DNA of 64,000 bases from Sipunculus nudus (GCA_026874595.1 CM049311.1:14041676-14105675), one strand, 5' to 3'; shown: positions 13,101-24,182, counted from the first letter of the stretch. Made by a program: numbers and translations. The notes: a model not told the origin generated them from the sequence alone.

Positions 13101-14954
13101 CAAAATTAAAGAAAATGCAGACGACACTACCAGACGCTTGCAGTAATGGAAGTTCTGCAAGCAGTTCCTGGAAATGTAGGTACTTTATATAAAACCTAAC
13201 GAACAGGAGAGAAGTAATGGTATTTGTTTCATCACAGTGACATAATTTCAAATCTTCTCGCAGGTCCCTTCAGGGTCTTTCTGTATGTGTAACTGAAGTT
13301 TATTTGTAAATTTCTTTGCTCAAACTGTCCTTCTGTATGAAATTTTACGGTAAAGTTTCTTTATTCCACCTTGCAGCTAAAACGTAAGTCTTAGTGACCC
13401 CATTTCGGGGTTCACAAAGAGCACTCTTTTTTATGTTTATTTTAATTTGTTAGGTCTTATGGGTCAAATGAGTATCCTTTTAACGGCCGACATTTCAGCA
13501 AAATATTAACATTATAGTGTAATATATACTGTACTAGACGGAGGTGCCACTCAACCGTTGTTACGCTACTTCTCTGTGGCCACGGCTCGGAAGTACCCGT
13601 TTTTGGGTCCTGGACTGTCGGGAACTATGCCAAGTCTGTCTTCAATGGTGACATTTCCCGTATTTTCATGGAAATCCTGAGAAATTTGATGTTATTTCTC
13701 AAAGGGACGTTTGTAGTGCCCTCTGTGAGAAACTACATGAACTATGCAAGAATGGGTTAATATGCTTGTATACTTGACTTAATCAATCTGAACAGCGTGT
13801 CAATATAATAAGACAATAATAATGCAAAATAAATATTTACTCTAACAATTATTTATAGGCAAAATAATTGTTATAATAGCTTCAATGTGCACATTCACCT
13901 TTATTTCGCAAAATAATTCAACATAATTATAAAAGGTCCTTAGACTTAATAATTCACTTAGATAACATCCCTGTAAAATAAAATTTTATATCCTCAAATG
14001 AAAATACTTAAACTGCATTCCGTTAAAATAATGACATAATAATTATATCTTTGTAAAACGAACCAAGGTGACATGTATCACGGAAAAAAGCTTAAAAGCT
14101 TAATAGTATATAACTTTGATCTTTACCGAGCCTCATGGTAAAATTAAAAATAAAGGAAAACTGTGACCCAAAATAGCCTTAGATTCATGCCGCCGATGTA
14201 TTGAGGACAAGACGTCATGCAGCCGATGGTATATGCGAAACTTTTGGGATAGGCAGCCTAGTGTATACCCGGCCAATTTTCTTTTGACTGAAATTCTGAC
14301 AGGAACTGTAAATCCTGTTAGGGACTGCGTTTTATGGTCTATAGAAACAGTACTGAGTATTAGACCTGTCAGGGAAGGCTGTTCCTCATGAAGCCGCACG
14401 CAGGTTGTGAAATGAAAACCTGGATTTAGCCCGGCCTTCTTTGGGGCTATGTGCTGCATGTTTTAATAGTCTTAGATGGATTTATATGTATAATGAGAAA
14501 AAAATATCACGTAATATGAAAAAAAGGTGAGTGACGCTTGGAAGGAGATTATGTTTTTGCCCGTGTCTGTTTATAAAAAGCGGATAGTAGGAAAATTTTG
14601 TCATGGCGGTGGTGTTTATAATATAATTATAATAATATCAAAATATTGCTCATGCGCAAGAAATTATATTCCATAATGTCTATCCAGACATAGGTCAGAT
14701 GAGACTGACATCCTTGGTGATATCATAATATATACCAAACCTTTACCTTCAATTGGCTATATATACAGCTGTGCGAGGTCAAAAGTGTAATGTCTAAATA
14801 TCTCAATGAGACTTGAAGCACCCTACTAAATGAGAACATGTCTCCAGAGATATTATGGCCCCTTGACATACTTTATTCCTAATATAAACCGAATTCTCCG
14901 TCGATCATCTTCTCGAATCCCTCTCCATGCAAGAATCACATACACGGGCCTGTC
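10169..14954. other. No gene supported over 4.8 kb
   Basis: Contains open frames of 80-110 codons (10482-10745, 10971-11225, 11537-11855, 12181-12507, minus 14133-14459). Most start at non-ATG codons or overlap in competing frames, and none shows a domain, transmembrane segment, signal peptide or flanking splice sites. A short (TA) tract lies near 12008-12018. Some of this may be old transposon sequence. Confidence 0.4.
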
Positions 14955-15056
14955 ACAGAGTCCGAAACTGGAATGGAATTTTGCACATGTACATAGGCCT
15001 ATACTTAATTAAGCTAGGTGAAAAAAAACGGAGGCGGTTACCTCCAACAAAATGCC
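14955..15056 (+). repeat. SINE-like repeat, 3' part (family A)
   Basis: The block CAGAGTCCGAAACTGGAATGG through GCACATGTACATAGG, AGCTAGG and GGAGGCGGTTACCTCCAAC matches the 3' part of the copy at 34236-34345 in the same order. Only the 3' portion is convincing. Confidence 0.65.
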
Positions 15057-15167
15057 TGCCTGCCAGGTGAGGCAAGACTTGACAAGAAACAGATTCGACA
15101 TATTGATTTAATTGAGGAACTGATACACATACACTATACACCCATACATACTCTATATCTTTGATTG

Positions 15168-15170
<3 letters not shown>

Positions 15171-15237
<67 letters not shown>
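15171..15237. repeat. (AT)n microsatellite
   Basis: About 33 uninterrupted AT units. Confidence 0.95.
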
Positions 15238-15241
<4 letters not shown>

Positions 15242-15300
15242 AGGTAGAGTTACCCTCGGGTGAAGTGCTCCATGGCCTTCAGACAAGGCCAGATTGTCTT

Positions 15301-15438
15301 AACACTGAAGAAAAACAACACTGTAAATTCACTATACAGACCGTTTCACGGGATGCGACCCAATCCTCAGCTCCTGATGATTGGGTCGCATCCCTTGAAA
15401 CAGTCTGTAGTGAAATTACAGTGTTGTTTTTCTTCAGT

Positions 15439-15441
<3 letters not shown>
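15301..15441. mobile_element. Inverted-repeat (hairpin) element, 65-bp arms
   Basis: The left arm (15301-15365, beginning AACACTGAAGAAAAACAACA) and right arm (15379-15441, ending with its reverse complement) pair over almost their whole length, with a few mismatches and a 13-nt loop. It directly abuts an (AT)n tract on the right. It is probably a MITE, since TA dinucleotides at the edge would suit a Tc1/mariner-type insertion, but the left target-site copy is not clear. Confidence 0.7.

Positions 15442-15485
<44 letters not shown>
15442..15485. repeat. (TA)n microsatellite
   Basis: About 22 uninterrupted units immediately following the hairpin element. The tyrosine/isoleucine-rich ORFs at 15260-15568 are products of this tract. 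Confidence 0.95.
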
Positions 15486-15488
<3 letters not shown>

Positions 15489-15570
15489 CATCTGATTATT
15501 CCGATAACCTGAAAACACGTGTTCACTCTGAACTGACCATTAGCATAATAAATAATGTGTACTGGTAAAC

Positions 15571-16468
15571 TTTTCTTTCGCACGGGATAACTCAACAACA
15601 AAATACTGCAGCTTTCCTAAAGTCACAGGGACGATTGGTACCTATGACGGCTCCAGACCTATTGAATTACAGACTTGTCGGATTTCAAATATAGCAGCTA
15701 CAGCCTGATCGCTGATTTTCTTTCGCACTTAAAATTCAACAACAACATACTGCAGCTTTCCCGAATTCACAGGGATGGTTGGTACCTATAAGGGCTCCAG
15801 ACCTATTGAATCACAGACCTGTCGGAATTCAAATATGGCCACCACAGCCCGATCGCTGATTTTCTTTTACGCGCGATAATTCAACAACACCCAACTGCAG
15901 CTTTCCGAAATTCACAGGGATGATTGGTACCTATAACGGCTCCAAACCTATTGAATTACAGACCTGTCGGAATTCCAATTTGGCCTCCACAGCCCGATCG
16001 CTGATTCTTTTTCGTGAACGATAACTCAACAACACCCAACTGCAGCTTTCCCGAATTCACAGGGATGATTGGTACCTTAGAGGGCTACAAACCTATTGAA
16101 TTACAGACCTGTCGGAATTCCAATTTGGCCGCCACATCCCAATCGCTGATTTTCTTTCGTGTGCGATAACTCAACAACAACCACTTGCAGCTTTCCCAAA
16201 TTCACAGGGATGATTGATACCTGTAAGGGCTCCAGACATATCCAATTACAGACCTGTTGGAATTTCAATATGGCCGCCACTGCCCAATTGCTGATTTTCT
16301 TTCGTGCCTGATAACTCAACAACAACCTACTGAAGCTTTCCCGAATTCACAGGGATGATTGGTACCTATGAGGGCTCCAAACCTATTTAAATTACAGACC
16401 TGTCCGAATTCCAATATGAATTACAATTGCTCAAAATCAATTATGGCTAACAGACTACATTCGGTGAT
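15571..16468. repeat. 145-bp satellite array, about 6 copies
   Basis: Unit starts (TTTTCTTTCG-like) fall at 15571, 15716, 15860, 16005, 16150 and 16295: steps of 145, 144, 145, 145 and 145. Each unit carries AACTCAACAACA, CTGCAGCTTTCC, CACAGGGATGATTGGTACC, GGCTCCAGACCTATTGAATT, ACAGACCTGTCGGAATT and GCTGATTTTC with point differences. The last copy degenerates after about 16410. Confidence 0.92.
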
Positions 16469-16676
16469 TTTCTATTGCACACATTATTTCAGACATATCT
16501 TCTTTAATCCAGTATGAATTTTCCCTCATGCATATTGATAAAAACCTGTTTCTGTTTTTGATATTTTTCAAATTTAACTTAATTTTTCACCCATATGTAA
16601 ACTAGTCCAGCACTAGCAGAAACACGGGGCCCTCTGAGGACCATTGTCCGACAACATCTAGTTTTCTTATATTTTT

Positions 16677-16990
16677 TGTTGGAGGTAACCGCCTCCATTT
16701 TCATGACAGGGCAGTATCACACGCTTTTATATCCAGGTATTAACGGGGCCCAGTGACTACTTCACCTGCGGGACCTTGGTGTGTATATTCGTCCCCATTG
16801 CTGGGTCATATCATATCGTTTGTGAATGATACACGGCCGTTGGATACGGCGTTCCCATTAAGCTTACAGAGCGCTCACCTTGTATGGATGGGGGCCGACT
16901 ATGAAAAATCTCACCGCCTCAGCTAGGATTCAAACTCACGATCTCCCGGCTTTGAGTCCTGTGCTCTATCCCTGAGCCACAGAACCCGGT
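16677..16990 (-). repeat. tRNA-derived SINE (family A), most complete copy
   Basis: Read on the minus strand it begins with a tRNA-like head: GGTTCTGTGGCTCAGGGATA (A box), a CTCAAAG anticodon-loop-like stretch (CAA in the anticodon place), and GAGTTTGAATCC (B box). A unique body follows, then GGAGGCGGTTACCTCC and an A-rich tail. Length about 314 bp. Related copies lie at 2286-3025, 14955-15056, 30840-31255 and 34090-34345. The D-arm and B box suit a pol III promoter. The anticodon stem is degenerate, so this is not a functional tRNA gene. Confidence 0.75.
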
Positions 16991-18027
16991 CTTTATTTTA
17001 GGCTCCGCTCGAAATAATCAGACACTCGAAATAATTCAGAGCAGAGGTTTGTGACCTTTCTAATAAAGGCATCCATCCTTATAGTGTCCTTTATTGTGAC
17101 ACTTCCACTTTCTGTGTAATATCAATTACATGTGTAGGCCTACATTTGTGACCGATAATGAGACGACCGTGGTCAAATCACCAGCCAATTACCAGCCGAC
17201 ATATTCGTACGAACATGAACAAAAATCTGTGTTATACAAGGACGTAAATCAGCAAATCATCTGTTTTTAGCAGGGCAATTAGTGGCAAGTACCAAAATTG
17301 TACTAATTTGTAGTGCGATATTTTTAGATTTTGTGCTTCACCCAGTAAAATGTAAATTACTGAGTACTTTATGGTCCCCTAACATTTGCTAAAATATAGC
17401 ATGTAGGAGACAATTTGTCAATTAAGTTAGGAAGCCCCTGAGGGCCCTGGATGGATAGGTGCTCCCTTCGGCTGACAGGTTTGCCCATGGGGACAGACCT
17501 GAATACGAGTATACGATACTGCTGTGTAAAAAGATGAGTGCAGGTCTTACGCAAATCAGCCCCCTCCTGCATGCAGACAATGTATGCGGGACATAAATAA
17601 AACACAATGCATTAAGATGAACGTATAAATTGCTTAGATGTCTGCTACGCAACGGACGGCACTTGCATATACCTTTTCAGTTGTACTTATTTGTACTGCC
17701 CAACAGGTTTTTCGGCTTTATAATCTTTCAAGCAAAATTACGAAATGTATTAAATTTTCGTCTAAATCTCCTTACAACTTTCCCTCGAGACAGGTAAAGT
17801 GATCCAAAGAAAATGTTCAATTTATTTATCACATCGTCTAAATGTTTAGGTGAAACTACGGTCCGTTTGTCTGTCTATCTGTCTGAATGATTCTAAGCAA
17901 AAGTTCTTTACGAAACTAATTTACATTTTAAGTCTTAGCCATACGGCTAGAAAACTTCTCCGTCTCAGCGTGAGTCTCTCAATCTCTGATTATGGATCTC
18001 GTACGTCTCTTCACGACATTATAAATA
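16991..18027. other. No gene seen
   Basis: Two overlapping minus-strand open frames at 17369-17652 have no recognised features. A short duplication of a CTCGAAATAATCAGA-like block lies near 17008-17038. Confidence 0.4.
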
Positions 18028-18134
18028 CAGTGGTGCCTCTTCTTATGGGCGCCTCCATATAGTGGACACCTCCATATAAAGTAGGCAGTTTGTTCCAGTC
18101 CCACGGGTGTACAACTTATATAGAGGTTTCACTG
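18028..18134. mobile_element. Small MITE with TA target site
   Basis: Left end CAGTGGTGCCTCTTCTTA and right end (reverse complement) CAGTGAAACCTCTATATAAG are imperfect terminal inverted repeats, each preceded by TA (18026-18027 and 18135-18136). Length is 107 bp. The CAGTGNNNCCTCT terminus with TA duplication suits a Tc1/mariner-type non-autonomous element. Confidence 0.65.
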
Positions 18135-18529
18135 TAGTCCAGTAGGTTTACTTTGTGTCGTGGGGCGAAAGAGAACTGTGCATACACGGTTGTCCATATT
18201 ATTTCAGTAATGTCACTGAATATAACACTCATGCAATCTTCATATTATGCTCAGAGAGAGACTGTCACACAAAAGATAGCTTGAGTGAGAAAAAATTAGC
18301 GCGCGTCCCGACTTCATGCATGTCGACCATCTACGTTTCCTTGTGACCTGATATGGTAAAGCTGTCAATCACGGAAGCCGTGATAGAACAAATTGCCCCA
18401 CCAAAATTTAAGCAAACACGCTAGATTTGTAAATGGTTATTAACACTCATTATAATTTCCAGTAGGAATATATCATTTTTAAGTGATTATAAAAGTGATG
18501 TCTAAAAAATTAGAATAAGGCCAACAAAA

Positions 18530-18830
18530 TAAAGGTAAGAATCTCAGTAACATTTTTCATAAATCAGTGCAGGCGGGCGAAGTATTTTTTACCTTTTTTT
18601 GAATGCTTCGATAAAAATGTCATATGGTCAGGGAAAAATGCATGATTATAACATAATTGTTTTGCTGAACAGGTAAAAGCACTAAATAACAAAGGAAATC
18701 TGAGCAAATTTGTATCATTTTATCTTCTTGAAAGATGGAAATCAAAATACTTATTTTTATGCGGGGGTAAAAATTGACGCGCGCGGTGCCTGAGAACCAT
18801 ACCTTTATGGTTTTTTTTTTGGTCTCACTT
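18530..18830 (+). repeat. Interspersed repeat R2, plus-strand copy
   Basis: Matches 29812-30085 in inverted orientation. Shared blocks include GTCATATGGTCAGGGAAA, GCTGAACAGGTAAAAGCAC, TTTTATCTTCTTGAAAGATG, GAAATCAAAATA and GTGCCTGAGAACCATACC. No coding content. The GCGCGCGG near 18779 shows this copy keeps CpGs that the intronic copy has lost. Confidence 0.8.
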
Positions 18831-20565
18831 TGTTTCCTCATTAATATTTTCACCAATGCCAGATACTTGTCATTAGATACCTTCAACCGCCAGAGGGGGG
18901 AAACGTGGCTTCATTAGCATGGTCCAACGAAAAAGTGTGCTGTAAATTTGTTGTCTTATATCGAAGTTTATGTTAACTTTCTTTAAAGTTGGTATTTAAG
19001 TTCAGCCTTTGTGGAATTATGCGCTCTGGTGAGTGATCTCTCAGTTGTAAAGTATATTCTGTATCATAACGCTCACTGCATGGGCAGTTATAACAACTTT
19101 CATACGTCTATATTAACCTGTCGCGGGTATAATGACAATGCCCATGCACCGTCAGGCATCAACCAGGCATCAACAGGCATATTCTGGCTGGTTTTGAGTC
19201 TACAATAAACGGATCATGTTTTTATTTTGTTGTTTTTCCCCTAAGCCGCTTTTATGTAGTTGCATCTGTTTGAGTAAGAAGAGAGTTATTGAATAACTAT
19301 ATTCCAGCTACCATTTGCGGTGTTGTCCATGTGTCACTTAATCCGACAAAGCTGACAATCTAATTGGTAATTAAATTCAAGTGGTACATGAAACATCGGT
19401 GCTTTATGTCCTTAATATGCCTTTTCTATAGATGAATATACCGTCGCTCATCCGCCACCCCAACCTACCGCCGATAATTCCCGTTGTCCTGACAATGGCG
19501 AAAGGATGAGGGTATACTGCATTTTATATGACTTTTGTCGTACTTTCGAACAGAACGTATTTTTCAGTATGCTTTGTCTCGCAGGCATCGGAGACACGTG
19601 AACTGTGTCCAAGACCTGTTTAAAAATAGCATGCTACTGCTGTGCAACGCGACCATACGTCATGAAACGTTAACAGGTCCGGGACGTACCTCGGCTCTTG
19701 ACCACTGCTTCTTGAAAACAAACACTTGAATAGGCTATATATAAACGCATGTGTTTACCCTTCCCGGTAAAGCCTCGAATATGTGAGAAAATTCTTGCTT
19801 GCTACAATGTCGCAATGTATGATTTTCAAAGTCATGTCCAACTATTTGTTTTGTGATTTAATGTTTTACCAATTAACTCTGGCCTGCTATTTATTCACGG
19901 GGTTGAATGCTCGCGATTTTCACGAGGTTTCACCTTCGTGATCTCATCATAAAGCAGCCTACCCAAAGTTTATTCATTTTTATGTAAATGATTTAATTAA
20001 CAAACTGACCAGAAGTAAAGGAAGCGTCAATAGAGTGGAAATGCTTGTTAATTATTTGGAGACGCTATAAAAGATTTGTTATATATTTTATAGTATAACA
20101 TTATATATAACACAATTAGAATATTATTATGTATAATACATGTATTTGTCGTTCGACGCTACAAACGTGGATCAAATTCATGAGATGCAAATTCAGCAAA
20201 AGCATAATTTTGTGGATCAGCCGTCTAATTCACGACGGCATTGTCTTTGAATAACTCACCTTTCCTAAATATCGTGAATTTTAAACCTATGTGAACAAAA
20301 AGCCACCCATTGTATTTATTCGTGAATGTTACGGGAGATACAGGCCTGCGTGCATTTGGATGCACACCACGCCGGGTGTACTTCAATCACTGAAAACAGC
20401 CGTGTAATTGCATGGGTAATATAAGGGGCCCGCGGGCAGTAACGATGATTACAGGAAAAGCCTATATTGTCTTTTCAGCTTGAGCTTGATATTATGTTCT
20501 ATTCGTAAGAAACACTGTTTCAAGAATTCTTAGGGATCAGTGTTTTATAGTTATGCAAGGGGAAG

Positions 20566-20569
<4 letters not shown>
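18831..20569. other. No gene seen
   Basis: Non-coding. GGCATCAACC is repeated near 19156-19175. The stretches 19905-19945 and 20160-20330 carry CGCGAT/CGTGAA words like the MITE at 32898 and may be old relatives. Confidence 0.4.

Positions 20570-20634
<65 letters not shown>
20570..20634. repeat. (AT)n microsatellite
   Basis: About 32 uninterrupted AT units. Confidence 0.95.
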
Positions 20635-20637
<3 letters not shown>

Positions 20638-22098
20638 TGCAGTGACTGGACATGCTGACAAATATTTTGAAATTTTAAATCTGTTGATATGGGTAAAACA
20701 ACAATTTTTTCATAGTAGCTAAACCATTCCGTGACTATGCGGGGAGGTCAATCTTATTGTGGATTTGAACATATTTGATCAGGAGTTTCACGTGTACACC
20801 TATTCTGACAACATTTTCTTGAAACTGAAAAACAATATAAAGGATATGTAGGACTAGAAAGCAGACAGAAACCGCACATTTTCCTCCACCAGGGTCCTCC
20901 ATGTTCAACCTTGATTTGGGTTAAGTGATCGCAGGGTATATATGAACGCAAGCAAAGGGTAACATGTGGAAACGGTTCACTATAACCAATAACCTCCATC
21001 ATCAAAATTGTTAACACTTTTGGAATTTAAGCTGCTTACACGCAAACCATTCAAATAACAGAGGAAGACGAAATAAAAACATAATGCCTCATGATGGAAG
21101 AATAATAACTCCACTTTTCTTTTCAATTCATGAATTCAATAGCCATTTGTTTCATAGTATCAGATTCCTCTACCAGATGTCACCGCTAATGACCGTTCCT
21201 TGCAGGGACACATGTACAAGGAAACTAAAAATGACCTAACATTCATGTATATGCATCGCCACTTAACCAAAACATGAATGTAAGGGAAAACACACAAATG
21301 TAAATATATATATGCGTTGGTTTGGCATGTCTTCCTGTCCAAGATGAAAATGATGACGATGCCTGCAGTAATAACGTATGTTTATGTAATGTTTTATGAT
21401 CGTCTGTACAATACGTTATTTCAAACGTAATTTGGTTATGAAACAAACAACTTCAACAACAGGCACGACAACTTCAATGCCTCCAGTCAGGCACAATCAT
21501 TGGATCTAGTGTAAATATAGTACTAAAGGTAAGACGCCCGTGAAGACTTGGCGTCGCGGTTTACTTTGTATATATGTTTAAGTGGCAAATGAAATTATGA
21601 ACGTATAGGCAAAATATATAATATGGAATAGGGAAAATAAACATTAAGTGCATTTCATGGGAAATTTTAATCTTATTGTTGAATGAACAAAAAGGCAAAT
21701 TTCCATGCGGAGAAGTTACTGCATACACTATAAATCAACAATTTGCACACCAAACTTTATCAGATATATTGTATAAACACTGTATATTTACATTTATTAT
21801 GTATAATCGATTTCTCAATTATTTATGTATAATTGATTTCTGGATTCATTCACAAAGTATTTTATTTCATATTTGTTGTGGAGCCCCGTCCATTGACGCC
21901 TAATTCTGAGCCTTGTGCCTAGCGGCAGTATGCCATCCAAACGTCAATGTTAAAGTTTATCTTGAATAAAAAGTCCTGCGAATCATGTTTTCATGCTAAC
22001 CAATACCAAAATCAATTTAATGAACCTGGCAGGATTATAAATCAAAAAGTTTCCGAAAATAAGCTGTCATTAGAAAACATTAAAACGCAGTTAACATT

Positions 22099-22101
<3 letters not shown>
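20635..22101. other. No gene seen upstream of the promoter region
   Basis: AT-rich DNA with only short open frames lacking coding features. Distal regulatory elements of the gene starting near 22.8 kb could lie here, but none is identifiable by eye. Confidence 0.4.
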
Positions 22102-22145
<44 letters not shown>

Positions 22146-22156
22146 GTCTCTCTCTC
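22102..22156. repeat. (CT)n microsatellite about 0.7 kb upstream of the coding start
   Basis: CT repeat with two TGTC interruptions near 22141-22148. Confidence 0.95.
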
Positions 22157-22261
22157 AATAAATCAACTATGTAAATAAACAAGCCCTTGTAATAATAAGC
22201 ACATGTCGTTGCGTACCTGAACATCAGAGACGCGGTTACAAAACCAGAGAGATCCGTTGCG

Positions 22262-22829
22262 ATTGGCTAACAAGAAAAACAGCGAGCCCACGTGCTGCTT
22301 GTGTGGCTGGAGACGTTAAGTGTCAATCGCGACGGGGTTTTCTTTCTTGTGACACCGCTGACCCTTGGCCAAGGCGTCAAGACCAAATTGCCTTGGAACT
22401 CTTACACATTTTCATAATGTACACGAATAGATGAGAAATGTCAATAATTTGGATGTGAGCCGCCAGCTGGTAAACTGCGTGCCTTCAGTACGGGTGCTCG
22501 CCAGGCAGCCTCTCTCGCACAGTGAGAGTATTGGGCAAGTAAAGCGCAGCTGACGCCGGGCTGCCAGTTACTGGTGCAGGCTTCTAGGGGTACCCGCTCC
22601 TATCTATGGGTAGCCCGTGTGTGTAGTCTTTATTATTATACAGGTATAATAAGCCCTTACAGACTTGACCCGTGACTCTTAAACCTGCGCTGCGGGGCCA
22701 GTCAAGTTACTCAGGGCTTGGTGAGTCCGTGGACTTGAGGTCCGTCTCTAACATTATACAAACGGTTTTCCACGGACTCGGATCGCTAGAAATACGAATT
22801 GTTGGATCGATGCAAGTTGCACGCTAACC
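22262..22829 (+). promoter_or_regulatory. CpG-rich promoter and 5' UTR region
   Basis: This stretch is much richer in G+C and CpG than anything downstream: 37 CpGs by hand count in 22261-22860. Visible elements are an inverted CCAAT box (ATTGG, 22262-22266), a CACGTG E-box (22289-22294) and a TATA-like TATAATAAG at 22645-22653. If the last is used, transcription would start near 22675-22685 and the 5' UTR would be about 150 nt. A GTGAGT at 22721 could be an alternative 5' UTR splice donor. The start site is inferred and not visible. Confidence 0.55.
22810..22827 (+). promoter_or_regulatory. Upstream ORF, five codons
   Basis: ATG at 22810 opens a MQVAR-stop reading frame whose TAA (22825-22827) ends two bases before the main ATG at 22830. 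If the transcript starts upstream of 22810, the uORF would be translated before the signal-peptide start and could dampen its use. The sequence is directly visible; the role is inferred. Confidence 0.5.
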
Positions 22830-22938
22830 ATGCGGAGTTCCCGGCCGCGCTGGCCGCGTTTACAGACCTCGCAAGCTGCGGCAGCAGCCCAACTCATCCT
22901 GATCATCCTCGTTGGAGCATCTTCCAGCTCGGAGACAG
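22830..22938 (+). CDS. First coding exon: signal peptide of a secreted or membrane protein
   Basis: The ATG at 22830 has A at -3. The 36 complete codons read as a textbook signal peptide: an arginine-rich n-region (MRSSRPRWPR), a hydrophobic core (AAAAAQLILIILVGA, residues 16-30) and a serine-rich c-region (SSSSET) that could be cleaved after about residue 31-35. The exon ends in ACAG followed by GTAAGT at 22939, a near-consensus splice donor, in phase 1. A phase-1 intron just after a signal peptide is common in animal genes built from shuffled extracellular domains (receptors, adhesion molecules, matrix proteins). The exon sits in a CpG-rich block with high G+C codon content, unlike the AT-rich DNA that follows. 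Nothing in these 36 residues identifies the family, so no gene name is given. The rest of the gene lies downstream, probably mostly beyond the window. Confidence 0.75.
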
Positions 22939-23908
22939 GTAAGTGCTAAGGACATTGCACTCTAATGTTCCGTACCCATCTCACGTGCACGCTGTGCTGG
23001 AGTCAATTAGTATGGCCGCCTGTATCTAAAGCAACCTACCGACACCAGGGGGCCTTGGCTCTGTGACAGCAAACCAGTTAAGTCCAATTTGTCTCATACC
23101 CATTTGGTGAGAATAATTGAATCTTGGAGCACTTTTAGTGCCTGCCAATCAGTTCGGGATTGTTTCTAATGTGCAATCCCCGCTTTAGCTTGGCTAAATG
23201 GCAAGCACAGTTACAACGCGGTTTCTTTGGAGTAATGAAATAAAGCTCATGTCTTTATTCCATTTAACTCGCTCATTTGCAGCAGGGGCCCTTCACTGTT
23301 TCTTAACGTCTCCGAACGCCAGGTGAGAGGGGGAAAAGGTGGATAGCGTTTCCAAGAGCGCCATAAAGTCGGGACTCCTGTGTCCCAGCGCCCAGTGATG
23401 GCTTTAGAATCGGTTGCTTTTAGAACCCTCGGTTAGTTTTATATGGTGTGAGGATATCTCGGGGTTTCAGCTCGGCAAAACCAATACAAACACTGTCCAT
23501 CAATCATTATGTCGCCATTATATAACCGTCAACCAGACATGACATTTTTCACAAGATCAAGAAAGGTGACAGATTTGTCAAGACGTTTCCATAGAACCCA
23601 GAAGAAACACTTTGGATTATCTTGTAATTCTTTGGTATTATTGAAGGCAATTTATAATTTTCAAGAAAACGTGACAAATATCATATGAAATGCAACAATA
23701 ATTACCCATAATAACCCTGAAATACTTAAAAAAACTTGCCCACTTGTTTGAGGAAAAATGTACATGCAACCCCTGAGTAAATTTCACTCTGAAGACAGGG
23801 CAAGTTAAAATAAAGTGTGTAAAACCCAAAGAAAGCGCTTCAAGAATAAATTGTAATCGCACCCTACCTTTACATGTAAAGAAAATGTGATTTTTCGGTC
23901 TTTTGCAG

Positions 23909-24047
23909 ATAAACTGCCCAGGCTTCTTTCACCTTTTGCTGTGGTTTTATTTTCAACATATGAACGAGAAATTCAAGTACACCTACGTCAAACTGTTGTA
24001 TTGATATCTTTTCACTTTCGCCCACGTCAAAGATTATGGGTTATCAG
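23909..24047 (+). CDS. Candidate second coding exon (in matching phase)
   Basis: A pyrimidine-rich tract, TTTTTCGGTCTTTTGCAG, ends at 23908. The sequence after it, joined to the last G of exon 1, reads D-K-L-P-R-L-L and stays open for about 46 codons (ending ...LWVIR) before a CAG/GTTAAT donor-like site at 24048; an alternative GTATGT lies at 24054. A stop follows at 24073, so the exon would have to end by then. The acceptor is good, the donor is weak, and the encoded stretch matches no domain I recognise. The frame agreement has about a one-in-three chance of arising by luck. The exon end nearly coincides with the point where CpG becomes rare (about 24.07 kb). The intron between would be 970 bp. 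Confidence 0.3.
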
Positions 24048-24104
24048 GTTAATGTATGTATCAGGCCTTAGATGATAAATTTTGAAATTGTATGATGCAT
24101 ATTA

Positions 24105-24182
24105 TGATATGATACATTGAATGATATACATGAGGTATTTTCATGATATGATACATTGTGTGATATACATGCGTTATTTTCT
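24105..24182. repeat. Tandem duplication, 39-bp period, two copies
   Basis: TGATATGATACATTG, TGATATACATG and TATTTTC recur at a 39-bp offset (24105 and 24144). The sequence is unrelated to the 39-bp array at 54.8 kb. Confidence 0.8.

Noticed and set aside
14133-14459. 108-codon minus-strand frame
   Set aside because: No recognisable domain. Could be old repeat sequence. Not enough to call a gene.
16916-16990. Functional tRNA gene (CAA anticodon) on the minus strand
   Set aside because: A and B boxes are present, but the anticodon and acceptor stems do not pair and the sequence continues into a repeat body, so it is the head of a SINE.
22721-22726. GTGAGT as the true end of exon 1
   Set aside because: It lies upstream of the signal-peptide ATG. 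It may be an alternative 5' UTR donor, but the phase-1 donor at 22939 explains the coding exon better.
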